DNA from: Beverwykella pulmonaria
Taxonomy: Eukaryota > Ascomycota > Dothideomycetes > Pleosporales > Melanommataceae
DNA: 64,000 nt
Assembly (NCBI GenBank): GCA_001599595.1
Contig: BCHH01000018.1
Location: 520,258 to 584,257 of the forward strand
Direction of reading: 5' to 3'
The notes below the pieces were generated by a model that worked only from the letters and a program-made list of their open reading frames with translations, had not been told where the DNA came from and ran no database searches. Shown here piece by piece: positions 12,493-23,624 of this stretch; within the stretch, counting starts at the first letter, position 1; each line of letters begins with the position of its first letter. The position numbers and the translations under genes are program-made.

Positions 12493-14009
12493 ATGGCTGT
12501 CGACTACTTCGCTAACCCGCCGCCGGGCATGGATCTGTTCGAATCACGTACGGCATCCAACAATGCCATCGGGATCGTACTCTTTATTCTTTCGGCTATT
12601 TTTGTGGCACTCCGCTTGCTCACACGATTAAGGTACCAGAGCGCGGCGTTGGAACTGGATGATTATTTGATGTTTCTGGGGCTGGTATAGAGATCCCCAA
12701 ATCCATTCACACTGAGATACTGCTTACAATAATGTACAGGCCCTGAATGCTGGCAACCTGGCTTGTTGTATTGCGGGTAGGCATTGTTATCCACGTATAG
12801 CGAGGTTCATAACGGACTAACCAGTCTAACAGGCAGCTTCTGGGGACTTGGAAAGCACATCTATGTTTTACAGCCATCAGACATGCGGCAGATATCCATA
12901 GTACGAATTTCGTCCACTCCATCTTGTGTTTTGATACTGACTCCTATCAGATTACCTTTGCGTATGTCTTCATTTATGCTTGGAGCGTCTGCATCATCAA
13001 ATTTTCCATCATCGCCCTCTACCGCCGCATCTTCGGTATGAGCTGGTTGGGTTGGTGGTGCGTCTTTCTCACAACGGGGTATCTTATCACAAATCACGTT
13101 GTGCTTCCATTGTACACGAAGCCGCTTTCGTACTACTGGGATCAATGGTACGGGGCGGAAGGCATCGTCCAGGTTGACGAAGCAAAGGTTCACTCCTCTC
13201 TTCCAGTTTCTGGCCACCACTAAGATCACGATAGTTCTATCTTGCAGTCGGCATCATCAACCTGTTTGGTGACATATGCATTCTCGGTGTCCCCATACGC
13301 AGCGTGTGGAAGCTTCAGATGAATAAGACGCAGAAAGTGGCTGTGTCTTTCATGTTCCTGCTAGGCAGCTTGTAGGTCACCCACAACTTACTTGCACTCC
13401 TCCTACCTTGCTCAACATCTCATCTAATATCTCTCCAGCGTCTGCTTCGCCTCTCTTTACCGTATCGTGACCATCATCCGTCTCACCAGAACTACCGACA
13501 TCTCCTGGGCCAAAAGTGACGTCTTCATCTGGTCCAGCGTCGAGCCTTCGATCGGTATCATTTCCGGTTGCCTTCCCACTCTCCGTCCACTTCTCATTCG
13601 AATCCTAAACACCTTCTTTGGGTCCGTTCCTTCAGCTGGGAAAGATTCCGCCCCAAGTGGAGAGGGGTCACACAGGCTCAACACCCTCGAAACGATTTCC
13701 AAGAAACGCACACGCAAGATCTCAAAGCGTGATCTACTGGATGAAACTCAGTGCACCACCCTAGCTGGTGAGGAAGAAGGAAAGATGGATGGGTATGACG
13801 AGCTTGGGAGCATGAAGCCACAGAAGATCAGCCATAGTCATGGACAGAGTGGGACATGGAGGCCGGACGAAGATGAGATGTGTTTGACAACCACGATAAT
13901 CCAGGGGAGGGACGCCCAGGGAGGGGATGCGCAGAGTCTTGAGAGCGGGTTAGGATGTGGGAACGGGATCACAATTAAGAAGGAGTTTGACTGGGGTGAG
14001 AACAAGTGA
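12493..14009 (+). CDS. Fungal rhodopsin-domain (Pth11-like) 7TM protein, copy 1
   Basis: Six exons (12493-12684, 12740-12776, 12833-12900, 12951-13187, 13235-13371, 13439-14009) join in frame to 413 aa. Introns are 47-67 nt. Exon 2 is a 37-nt microexon inside the second helix. The start at 12493 is chosen because homologues begin with a short hydrophilic N-terminus; an upstream in-frame ATG exists at 12355. Family signatures are ALELDDYLMFLG after helix 1, GSFWGLGKHIYVL, WSVCIIKFSIIALYRRIF in helix 3, the NLFGDICILGVP helix and LYRIVTIIRLTRTTDISW. About 150 residues of charged cytoplasmic tail follow. This family includes Pth11-type receptors, which act at the plasma membrane. Ligand and G-protein coupling are unknown. 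The intron-4 acceptor (13234) was picked by frame. Confidence 0.83.
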
Positions 14010-14341
14010 AGGCTGGGGAGGGAGAATGCGTAGAGAAGAGATATGGTGTATACAGGGAAGTAAGCTGCGAGGTAAATTTATCCTGACGATGAGTACCGGA
14101 ACAGACAGTCAGCGCGACAAATACCGACATGTTTCTGTCTCTGTTTGATATTCAGGGAAGAATTGGGCGCAATTCGTGGGGTAATACATGGGCCACGATG
14201 CTTGAACAGTCAACTTTCACTTGTCCAGTCTTCAATTCTCCGACATTCTGAATGTTGCGATTTAGGGTCTTAATAGCGTTTCGGTTTTAATTCAAAATTA
14301 GTAATTAATGTAACGATATTCCAATAAAGCGGTTAGAATTG
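14010..14341. other. 3' flank of rhodopsin-fold gene
   Basis: 332 nt, AT-rich towards the right. It ends with AATTG, the left target-site duplication of the adjacent solo LTR. No gene. Confidence 0.4.
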
Positions 14342-14404
14342 TGTAACCAAAAAGACGTCTTGAATATATATTTCTAGAATAGACATATATGTATACTGCT
14401 TACA
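14342..14404 (-). repeat. Solo 63-bp LTR (family 1) with AATTG duplication
   Basis: 63 bp running from TGTAACC to GCTTACA and flanked on both sides by AATTG (14337-14341 and 14405-14409). The sequence is nearly identical to the two terminal repeats of the complete element at 31294-32168. A lone LTR between a perfect 5-bp duplication is what remains after recombination between two LTRs. The strand given is the sense inferred from the primer-binding site of the complete copy. Confidence 0.88.
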
Positions 14405-15792
14405 AATTGCCTGCAAAAGTAGTACTAGATTATCGAGGGCGTGTCGCTCCTTCCCTTAACACCACGGCCAAGCTTCACGATACCTGCGACATCAATTACT
14501 CACGTCTACCCTCTCACGTCCCTCTTCATATTCCTTACCCACTGGCGCAGGTGTGCTTCCCTATGTATTTGATGCTTCACTGCTGCATTCTAGCTCAGAA
14601 CGCTCACACGGCTTTCCCCACCTTCTAACGCTTATATCATGCTACATCCTACCAATCTTCTCATTTCGGCCCATACTAGCGAATTCAACACCCCCCAAAA
14701 GTTCTCGCGCAATGAAGAGGACAAAGCTGTCGCCGAAGCGTTGAAACAATGGTGGGGCGATGACTACCGGCGAAAGTTTGGCGCTGAAGGCTTCAATTTT
14801 CCCATGAATTCAGGCCAGCATTTCTTGCAGGAGCAGTGGAGCTTTTCCAGATAGCAATATGGAATTATCGACTCAATTGAGGCTATGAAGTCAATGTTGG
14901 AGGTCAGGCGACATACTTGCCCTGATTTCCCTACAACGAAACATTCCAACCGCGAGGCGCAGAGGATCGATAGAATAGACACTCAAATGAACGTCAAGCA
15001 GACGAGTGATATTGTAGTTGTGTCAGTAGCAAATAACGCAACCGATGCAAAACACTTAGTAGGCACTTCGCAATCGCTTGAACCTATTCCAGTTGCCGGC
15101 AGTCATGGCTAGTGGAAACAGTTCCCTTGATAATTAAGTTGCCAAGTAGCGTGGTTCTGTGGTAAGCGCGGAGCAAAGCAAGAACAGGAAAGAACCTACT
15201 TCTATCTTCGAAGAGATACAAACTTGCTACCACCCTCACCCCAAACTTGATCATACGAGCTCTTCGACGCATCGTCCAACAGTGACCGGTCACCGTTCCT
15301 TCATCCTTCTATAATTCATTTCGATTTTGATGACAATTTCTTGCTGCTGAATGAAGGTGCAATGGTTGCATTCTAACCCTGTGCGAAAGCGATGCAGCGT
15401 CTTCAAAATGCGCGACTTCGTCTGAAGAAAAGAAAGAGCAGTCGGCAGTGGGATCTAAAATCGCTCTCGAAACGTCAAGCAACGACATCAAGGTCATGCA
15501 AGATGCCATCACTGTCTGCAGTCAAAAGTTCAGCTTGCAAAAAAAAAACCCCCCAAAAAATAAGAAGATCATTGCCTCCGCGACGCGGAGGAGTTGAAAT
15601 TTGACCGATAAGAATGTGGCTACATTTGCTAAAGTTTTCCACAGCATCATGTCAGTTGTTTTAGCTTCTTTCTATTACTGGATTTCAGATACAGACCTGC
15701 TACAGCGTGCCTACCCCATACGTTAAAAAAATGCCTATACCCTATGATTGAGCAACAATTCATAGAGGTATTGCGGTGGATTAAAAGGTGTG
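14405..15792. other. No confident gene; possible coding remnants
   Basis: Three short plus-strand frames look mildly protein-like: 14639-14854, 14885-15112 and one around 15390-15560 rich in Lys/Ser/Glu. They match no family I recognise and lack consistent splice joins. A 10-A run followed by C6 and A6 at about 15540-15560 is a likely mutation hot spot. I cannot tell a decayed gene from chance. Confidence 0.3.
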
Positions 15793-15989
15793 TGTTGGTC
15801 TCACAGGGCTATTGCAATAGCAATGGGTGGGTTTTAAGCAAAGTAATTGATTCGTGTATGTCTCTATCTGAGGTGAGGCTCAGGAGGTTGTATCATCCCT
15901 TTGCCGCCAAGCGTCGCTAGTGTCTCATGTGATAAACACGTGATCACGACATCACCACGTGATCACCACGTTCGATATATATTCCAACA
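15793..15989. repeat. Solo LTR (family 4, 197 bp) with GTGTG duplication
   Basis: 197 bp starting TGTTGG and ending CCAACA (6-bp terminal inverted repeat in the TG..CA form), flanked by GTGTG at 15788-15792 and 15990-15994. Near its right end it holds repeated CACGTGATCAC motifs and a GATATATATT TATA-like box, as expected in the promoter part of an LTR. No second copy of this LTR was found in the window, so sense is not assigned. Confidence 0.75.
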
Positions 15990-16084
15990 GTGTGTGTGAT
16001 AGAAATATAATCACACGGGGGTAGGAGGGCAACTCGCAGCCATGCGATGTCCGAAGCAACAATGCACTGAAGGAGGGAGAAGGA

Positions 16085-16407
16085 TTACGTTGGAGGTTTG
16101 GCAGTAGACTATTTGCAATTTCGTTCTATCTAGGCTACCAAACCAAATGAAAGATGAAGGAGTGATGAAAAATAAATGAAGCATTCGTGATGTCGTTGGG
16201 GTCGGTTCGTGTGTGCTTCTGCGATCGTTGTGCGATGGGTGTCGATGCTGATCAGTTGTGTGTGGGTGTCGTGTTCGGGTCCCCATATATATACCGCGTT
16301 GAGTGATGATGAAGCAAGCAGCTGACAGAGAAATTAAGACCTGTTCCCTGCACCATGCATCCAAGCCTTCCACCCATGCCAGTTGTATATTCGCGCAAAG
16401 TAGCACT
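16085..16407 (-). repeat. Dispersed repeat, copy 1 (unclassified)
   Basis: Read on the minus strand, about 320 bp match 23625-23932 on the plus strand. Shared landmarks in the same order are GTAGCAAAGTGCTACTTTGC, GTGCAGGGAACA, a TATATAT box, CCGAACACGAC, and ATG followed by CTTCATTTATTTTTCATC. Several differences are C/T or G/A. Function is unknown. It has no clear terminal repeats or duplicated flanks, and could be a duplicated promoter/leader rather than a transposon. Confidence 0.7.
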
Positions 16408-17060
16408 TTGCTACGGCGCAGTATCTCCGTTAGGTGGGTCCTCTATTGAAGGTCTGCAGTCGATCAAAGCTGCCTGGAGGTGAAACGAGGGTGCAATACT
16501 CAATCACATGTTACCCTATTGCTCATCCGATCATTTCAACTCTTCCACTACATCATTCGACGCTACACCTTTCTTTTCCCCCGCATTTCAGGGAACACAC
16601 TTTTGGAGTACCGAAAAGGAGCTACTCAGCGTGAAGCATCTTACCGCTTGCATGTCAAAGAGATAGTTCGACATGCGTTCAACGACGGATCTGAATTTGC
16701 GTTTGACGAAAGCATAGAAATCATTGACCCATCAAACTTGGAGAAGCTCGACGCCAGCCCTTAGCTATATGAAAAGACAAGGATATTCATTTATGCGCTT
16801 AGCTAGGTGGATGCATAAGTCAAGGGTCAATGTTACAACATTACAAGCTCTGACTCGAGAGATGGTTATATCAAGGCCTAGTTGTAAGAATCCTACAGCT
16901 ATTTTCTCAATGGAATATTTTCAAAGTTGCTATCCTCGCCTCATCGTATTGAAAGAAGGCATTGCCTGTCATGTATCTGTATTTATGATGATTAGATACG
17001 CTGCTGTTGGCGCTTTATCGCTAGCATTCACACTGAATATCTCCCCCATTTTTTTCCTGT
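16408..17060. other. No gene recognised
   Basis: 653 nt at the 3' side of the GH131 gene. Open frames of 94 and 120 codons on the plus strand (16480 and 16724) have no motif or composition suggesting a real protein. No repeat is seen. Confidence 0.4.
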
Positions 17061-18120
17061 CTACGAAAGCGACACAGTGCCACTAGCGCTATCTTCTACA
17101 AAAATACCCCCATAAATGACACCCTCATCGATACCATTCTCCTGGAATCCAGACCGCAGTGAGTCTGCACCTGGATCCGTGGGATTCTTGTTTACACCAA
17201 AATGCAGCTCTCCGTTCCCACTTAGATCATTAGCCAGAGGCTTTGTCGCCTGGGCCAGTGCTTTAGAGCCAGTGGATTGGAAAACCTGGATCGTACTGCG
17301 CTAATCAGCCCATTGCCCTTCGCCCTCGCCAACGGAAATCAAGAATACTCACTTCGCAGTAAAATCTAGCTTCAGTGCTATGTTCGTGAACTCCCCTTCC
17401 ACAAACGGCGTCGTGAATAGTGGGTCATTGCCAGTTGCGCTGTTGCCCAGGATCAAAATATCTTTTTTGCTAGCGCCGTCGCTGCCGATCAGTGTGCCAG
17501 TCTTGATGCGGAATTGGTTGGCAGAGAAATCGGACGTCTCGAGGAATACGAGGAGGTACTCGTGAGATACGTTCAGCGGACGTGTCGAGTCGGGCATAAT
17601 AGAGAAGTGCAGGGTTTTTACACCTGTTGTGATGACGTTGTTCGCGGCGAGGGAAGATGCGGGTTGGAGTTCTGCGCGTCGGATAGCGGATTGGGGTTCT
17701 TGTGTTCCGGGGCGGAAGATTGATTTGTCACTGATTAAGGTCAGTTATAGAAAGGAGGAAGGGAAGAGATGATGATGTACCTGATGGTTATTTCGATGGA
17801 TTGGGCGCCGACCTGCGCATCGAAGAAAGAAGTGCCACCTGGGAGGAGAACGAGTTCGCTGAAATTCAAGTCTGGAATTCGTCAACATATGATACTTTGG
17901 AATGGTATAGAGAAGACACACTTTCGCCTTTGGTGAAATCAGACTTGAAAGGTCCAGTAGCCAAATCGAAGTCTGCCACCGTCGCCTTCTGCGACACACG
18001 TCCGTCCCATACTATTTTACCGCCTGCGGTGTTTGCTTGACGAGATTGCAGACGAGGATGGATGGTAGCTGCATGAGAAACTGCAAGACCCGCTAACACA
18101 CACAATGTTTGTAGGTACAT
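17061..18120 (-). CDS. Secreted GH131 beta-glucanase
   Basis: Exons 18120-17922, 17871-17781, 17730-17353 and 17295-17061 join in frame to 300 aa (introns 50, 50 and 57 nt). Signal peptide MYLQTLCVLAGLAVSHA is followed by a short pro-segment. Family landmarks in order: GGKIVWDGRV and ADFDLATGPF, GENLNFSELVLLPGG across the first join, SIFRPGTQEPQSAIRRAEL, VKTLHFSIMPDSTRPLNVSH, ETSDFSANQFRIKTGT, and the closing YGGIFVEDSASGTVSL. Length and order match a single-domain GH131; no cellulose-binding module is present. The family hydrolyses beta-1,3/1,6- and beta-1,4-glucans, so it could act on plant cellulose or on fungal wall. The third intron acceptor (GCGCAG, ending 17296) was chosen over a nearer AG because only it restores NTIQVFQS. 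Confidence 0.87.
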
Positions 18121-18815
18121 TATCGCTTTGTACAGTTGTGCAAAGAATGAAAGACTGGGGTGAGTGAAATATGTACAAGAACCGTAAGAAATGAGAATTT
18201 GAAAGGAAGGATTGGTCTGGGGAATATATATTGAGGCTGTTGGAGATCATATATGTAGTGGGGAAGGCCGAGGATGTGCTTCCCTGTCACTGTTTCGGCC
18301 AAGGACCCGCATGATCTGGAGAAGAGCCGCATTATCGAGGCTGCTTTAAGCATGGCAAGGACGGGCCGACAAGTGTCCGAGGAAGGTGGTGACGGATTTT
18401 GGAAAGAGTATGCTCTGTAAATATTGTCACACTAGGAATATTATATTTTGAGTTCGCAATGGCTTGCGTGCAACGTCTGAAAAGGAGAGTTGGGATGTTG
18501 ACGAAAGACGACGCGTCGACAAGATCTAATTAAACCCGTTTTAATGTGCAAGCGAGAAACTAGGACTAAGTGCTTCCAGAAAGTCGTTTTGTCTTTCTTT
18601 CCCCTTGTTCCAGAGCCGGCCTTTGAAGATTAAGCTTTGGCCACGTTTGACGTTTTCGCTGCGGGCCGAAAATGACTTTCACCTCCATTTCTGCGTAGTG
18701 TGAATTGTGGGGGCGAATTTTGCATATATATTATTGTGTTCTTCCAAGATCAGGGGTTCGTCTTGCAGTATATTTACTGATCAAATCCGGGTTCAAGTCC
18801 TCTAATTGACAACGA
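18121..18815. other. Upstream region of GH131 gene
   Basis: About 695 nt between GH131 and the dehydrogenase relic. Apart from the TATA-like box nothing is recognisable. A GGGTTCAAGTCC string at about 18789 resembles a tRNA B box but has no A box or cloverleaf around it. Confidence 0.4.
18223..18232 (-). promoter_or_regulatory. TATA-like box upstream of GH131 gene
   Basis: AATATATATT lies about 103 nt upstream of the GH131 start codon on its coding strand, a usual distance for a fungal TATA element plus leader. Assignment is by position only. Confidence 0.4.
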
Positions 18816-20000
18816 CTATAGTCTTGTAAGAAACCTACCGTGATCATGCCTCTGCACATATTCCTTGATTATATCTCCTAGAGTGCGACAGCTACTGTTG
18901 TCAAAATTGGGGGGTCTTATCACAAGAATGGAGACTATATGAAAGAGAACATACCCAGCCAACGCTATAGTGACTTGGAGCTCATGCATCAAAATTTTGA
19001 GTGCAACTCAACGCCCGCTTGGCCATTGTACTAGTTCTTGTTAATGCATAAAACCTTGCTAAATAGGGTGTTTATAGGTTTGATAAACTTACAGCGAGAC
19101 ACCAGATCGCTATCCGACCAATAAAGTAATGCTGGGCCCCGAGAGCCAGCGCTTTGAAGATATTAGAACTACGACGAACACCTTCATCAATACCAATCAG
19201 TATTCTCCCGCGTGCAACCTCAGCACATTCAAATAGAACGTCGAGAGTAGCGGGCATGCTATCAAGTTGGCGACCACCATTGTTGGAGATCACAATCCCG
19301 TTTACACCATACTGGACTGCTAATTCGACATCTTTAGGACTATTCACTAAGGTGACTAAATTTTAGTCAAAGATGTGCTTCCTAGTGTGGTTGTGTCAGA
19401 TTTAAACTTACCACCCTTCAACCGTATCTGCATTTGAGTCTTCTGCCGCAACCATGGGATGATTTCGTCCCATTCTAGGGTGTCATCTATTTATCTGCGT
19501 ATTAAAAGGGCCTTCTACAAATATATCTCCCTACCGAATGCCTTCGGACCATTCGCCTTCTCCTCTTCGGAACCATTGAACTCCTGTGCACCTTCACTTA
19601 GTATATTGGGAAACTTTAAGCCCTCAGGCAGTTCAAATTCATTCCTCATCTCATTGAGCCTCCGTCCCAATGCTGGGCAGTCGACCGATAAGAAGAGCGC
19701 GCGATATCCCGCCGCTGTTGACCCGTGCACTGCGTCAGCAGAGTTTCGCACTGGGAATCACATGTGTTATTTACATACCCCCATCCCGCCGAAGTAACTG
19801 TAGCGTTATATTTCGATCCTTAACAACGCACATCTGCATCATATACGGATTCCTCTTAGAAACTAAAATGACTTCTTCCAGTGAAGTTGTGGAGTAAGAA
19901 GATAAACAAATCGGTAACCCCATTTTGATGCAGCACGAGAAGTACCGAGTTCACCATCTGGGTGTGCGAGGCGCTGCATAATTGCCGGATCCAGGGTTTA
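18816..20000 (-). pseudogene. FMN-dependent alpha-hydroxy-acid dehydrogenase, broken
   Basis: Minus-strand remains of a lactate/glycolate-oxidase-type flavoprotein. Readable blocks in order are AIMQRLAHPDGELGTSRAAS (near 19960), SSYSTTSLEEVI, MQMCVVKDRNITLQLLRR, AAGYRALFLSVDCPALGRR, DDTLEWDEIIPWLR, GVNGIVISNNGGRQLDS, ALALGAQHYFIGR and a C-terminus ending at 18816. Between them lie plausible GT..AG introns, so the gene was once spliced normally. Lesions: a frame change between AASKWG and SSYSTT (about 19905-19925), another after GVELHS (about 18985), and loss of the N-terminal third, where the sequence runs straight into the 3' end of the neighbouring regulator. The FMN-binding core is partly intact. 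Once a peroxisomal or cytosolic 2-hydroxy-acid oxidase; now almost certainly non-functional. Confidence 0.82.
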
Positions 20001-23000
20001 TCAACTGGGTTGGCTCGTCTTGTATTTTCCAAACCTCCTTCATTACCTGGTGAGAAGCCTCGAAGTTCTCCATCCACATTTCTTGAAACCTTTCTCAAGC
20101 TATATTAGAAGAAATTTTCGATTTCTCTGCGACTGAGTCTCGCAGTTGGCTATGAAAGCTGACCAAGCGGATCCAGGCCCCTGTTTGCCTTGAGATACGA
20201 TCATGAAGTCGAAATCTCGAAGTGCCTTTACTACAGAATTAACGTGACCCTGTAAAATAAGAGGGTTGACGTTTCTGATCCGCCGATAGAACAGAATGAC
20301 GAGGGCTTTGTTCATAGCTTGAAGCATGTGGTGGTTGAGTTGACTCGGGTCAGAGGAGCTTGGAGAGTCGTCTGCATCTGCATCGCCCTCGTCATTAGTC
20401 GGATCATTGAGGGCAAAAGAACAGATTATGTTCTCCAGGCATCGTTCCCAATAGTCGGTCCGACTGTTAGTTACTGTTACTAACAGTCGGATTCCTGGGC
20501 AGTCGGTCAGTAAGGGGACCCCCCTCCGTAACTGACTGATGGATGAGGCTGTAGTTACTGCAGTAACTGGCCTATACAGACTTTTTATTGGTGTTGCGGC
20601 TGGAGATGAGACCTGCCAAGGGCGCCGGTGATAAGCTGTGGAGATTTGATGCCGGATTCGTCAAATCTCCATAATAAACTCAACTCTCTCTCCTGGTCAC
20701 AGCCCGAGACCCTTCAATATGAGGTCCTTCTTGACGTCCTAGAATCGTACGCCTCGTCACCCGACGCTGTCGTCCCGCCGTCTCGAGAAGGCAAGGGCGA
20801 CCTCGCCAACACCCTCTATGTCCTCCTCCATTGTTTCGTTGGGCCCAACGCCCTCAACGCCCAAGGCTCCAGCCAAGTCGCTCTTGAAAACCTTCCCCTG
20901 CAAAGTGGGCCAGAACAACCGCGTTGAGTTCCCAGTGGAATGGGGCAATATACACTACGCCAACAAGCCCCTGCTTGCGTTGCAGGTGGGATATTGGGTG
21001 CGGGACCTAAACGAGCTTACAGCTCACATCTTTGCTAGAGGGATATTTGAGGATATGGACGAAAATTTGGGGTTTACGACTCCAGTTACTCCAGTAACTA
21101 CACCCTTCAGTTACGGAGCTATTATGTAGTAAGCCGTTACGGTAGCCCTCAGTTACGGTACCCCCCTGTCCCCCCATCAGTCGGTCGGTCGGGCGAAGAC
21201 GTTTAGTTACGGCTTCAAATGTATACAATAGTTACTAGTAACCGACTATTGGAAACGATGTCTCCAGGCACCCCGCACGTCTTTGCAGGAAGTCGAGGAA
21301 CTCCATATCAGTCTCTTTCCTATACCTCCATGAATCCAGAATGTTGGCCAATCGAGTAGTCTGAGATACCAGAGTCAGCCACGCCTCAGAAATTCCATAA
21401 ATATGGTACATGGTATCTCTGAAGTGACGTGAGTCCTCCAGATGAACGTCATGCAGTCCATCCGTGTCTTTCGGTTCGTCGATGTCTAGATCGCAACCCG
21501 AAGAATGCGGTTAGAGTCTAAGGAAGTCGTCGAGACATACATAAGGCCTGAGCCTAGATCGGGCGATCGCTGTTCGTTGTTCATGACTTCCGTGTAGTCG
21601 ATCGGCCCGATATAAAGCATTCATGTTGTCGACTACTGGCGCGTAGCCTTCATAATCATGTAGCACGTAAGTGCTCTCTCCCACGATGCGTATCCAAGAG
21701 TAGACGTGATGTAGGAGACGACATTTTCAAGGAATTTCTCGCTTGGCTAGACCTTGCAAGAGACGCCCTGCATCTAGTAGCATCTTCCGTCCTTTGATTG
21801 CAGGAATGCTCTAGCAATGCCATCAGTCTATATCTTGGTTTGGACCTTGCATGTGAATCTACCGTGAATGCGAGCATGTTGAGGGTAGCCATAAGCTGTT
21901 CTTTGTACTTCGCTTTTTTGAACCCTTTCAGCTCGTCTCGCAATGAAGTTTGCAGGTGTCTCTTCGCTCTTTCCTTTAATAACCCGGATAGGTTTCCCAG
22001 TAGCCATTAGTTTCACTAGACTCGCCCGATGAGCTAACTGAAAAATGGTAGGTCGAGCAAACCATCAATGCGTATAGATTAGCAACATTGGCGTGATCCA
22101 AGATTCCAGTATGTAGATACGTCAGATCCGACAATGTGCGCATAGCCTCCGACAACTGCAGGATTGACCAAGGAGACTTTGAGTTGAATGGCACAAAGGA
22201 TATCTAAGGAATCACCGGATCATGAAAGTGTTTCAATAGAAACAGAGCTTCCGTGCCAGATTTGACATTGGTAACGGCTATCGGAATTGTGTTTGGTGTT
22301 ACACCTGTTATATGCATCGGAACCTCTTTTAACGGAAAAACACCGTAAAGGGGGAGGATCTCCCATGTTCGGTTCGGCATCTGGCTCAACGTTCCGGAAG
22401 TCCGTATCTGGAGGGTCGAACTCGAATGTACTATCGAAAATGAAATCGGAATGAGGTGTGGCTTGAATTTACATCAGCAGAACGTTTCTAGCATCAAAAT
22501 CAACTCCAAAAAGATCGGTCCAACGTGCTGTCGGACCAAGGATCGGATCAAACCAGTCTATAGCCTGGAGCTGATCGAATTTGCTGTACAATCTCAATAG
22601 CAGAATCTGGTGGATTTGGATTGACAAGGGGAGCCTAATTCGTTTGCAGTGATGGTACTGGAGGAGCGTCACAAGGTGCAGGTCCTATATCGAGCACCTT
22701 GAAAGGTCCCACAGAAATGTCTGCATGGTTTTTGACTTGAGCTTCTTCGGTTAAAGCATCGATTTTTGCGAGTGATCCGTCAACCAAAGCCGAGCCAAGC
22801 TCTGTGACAAGTGCTGTGCTCATCAACGCTCGCGACTCCTCTTAAATCAACAATCAGAGCACAAACTCCTTTGCCGCAGCTACAGACTTACCAAAATAGG
22901 GATAATACCTTGTTGTTTTCCTAGTGCATTCATCCTCTCCAACCTGTGTCGTGTCTGCTAATACTAGGGTGGTCAGGGCATCCATCGCACGTCGGAAGCG

Positions 23001-23158
23001 TAACCCTCACAAACTGCGTTTACAGCCTGACGAGCCAGGCAGGAAGGTCGCACCTGGTTACACTTTACGTGCCTCTTTCGGCATGTTCGACAGCCCCCAA
23101 GTAAATGTTTTCGGCGTTTTGGGAGCTTCTTCGTAGTAAGGCGACTGGCTCCGGACAT
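20001..23158 (-). pseudogene. Zn2Cys6 transcription regulator, split by hAT element
   Basis: Minus-strand relic of a fungal binuclear-cluster regulator. The DNA-binding motif is at about 23090-23000 (GGCRTCRKRHVKCNQ, then RPSCLARQAVNAVC). The fifth cysteine is replaced by Arg (CGT instead of TGT), which should destroy zinc binding. The middle homology region survives in pieces: SPWSILQLSEAMRTLSDLTY (near 22150), ANLYALMVC, RDELKGFKKAKYKEQLMATL (near 21930) and WIRIVGESTYVLHDYEGYAP in a shifted frame (near 21680). The C-terminal block LQAMNKALVILFYRRIRNVN is at about 20325 and ends in EVWKIQDEP near 20010. An 821-bp hAT-type element sits inside this last exon; removing it and one copy of TCTCCAGG rejoins the frame (GCLE then NIICSF). 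Frameshifts and stops elsewhere show decay beyond the insertion. Confidence 0.83.
20440..21260. mobile_element. Non-autonomous hAT-type element, copy 1
   Basis: 821 bp with terminal inverted repeats (CATCGTTCCCAATAGTCGG at the left; the right end, inverted, differs at one base) and an exact 8-bp duplication TCTCCAGG (20432-20439 and 21261-21268), the size made by hAT transposases. The outer 150 bp at each end are full of short AGTCGGT and GTAACTG repeats in both directions, typical transposase-binding subterminal repeats. The GC-rich middle carries two overlapping open frames (20628-20927 and 20818-21129), none resembling a transposase. A second, inverted copy lies at 48610-49431. It interrupts an exon of the Zn2Cys6 relic. 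Confidence 0.9.
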
Positions 23159-23624
23159 TAGTGACACTTTGGGGTGCAGAGTAGGCTCGTATCAACTGGA
23201 ACGAGGCATCTAAGATCTAAGATGTAACGTTATGTTTATCATGAAAGGGCCTGAAAGCAGTTGCTGACCGTGCTCATCTCAGTAGGAAAAAACTCAGGGA
23301 AACCTTCTGTGTAGACCTGTGATGATAAGTTGTGGAGAAACGCTATGGCTGAAATCGGAAGAAGCAAGTGATTCCGATGACACTAAAATAAGCCAAGCAC
23401 GCTAGATCGTACTAGGCGCTAAATTCCTTCTCGAAAGCCATTCGCATTAGGAGAGATCGGAGTAGTCTCAAAAGAACCTTTGGGCGCCACAATGACTCGT
23501 CAAGGCCGCATTGCCCCTCCTTTTGTTATGTTAAACCCTTCACTGTGCGACCTATGAGCTCTCGGGACGCCTTGAATTGTTTACCTCGAAACATGCTGCT
23601 TGCCCCAAAGTCTTCATATATTGC

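Noticed and set aside
18780..18830. tRNA-like B box GGGTTCAAGTCC
   Set aside because: No A box upstream and no cloverleaf or acceptor stem can be folded; it lies in the 3' end of the dehydrogenase relic.
20628..21129. Two overlapping frames in hAT copy 1 as ordinary host genes
   Set aside because: They lie wholly within the transposon boundaries and recur in the second copy, so they belong to the element if they are coding at all.
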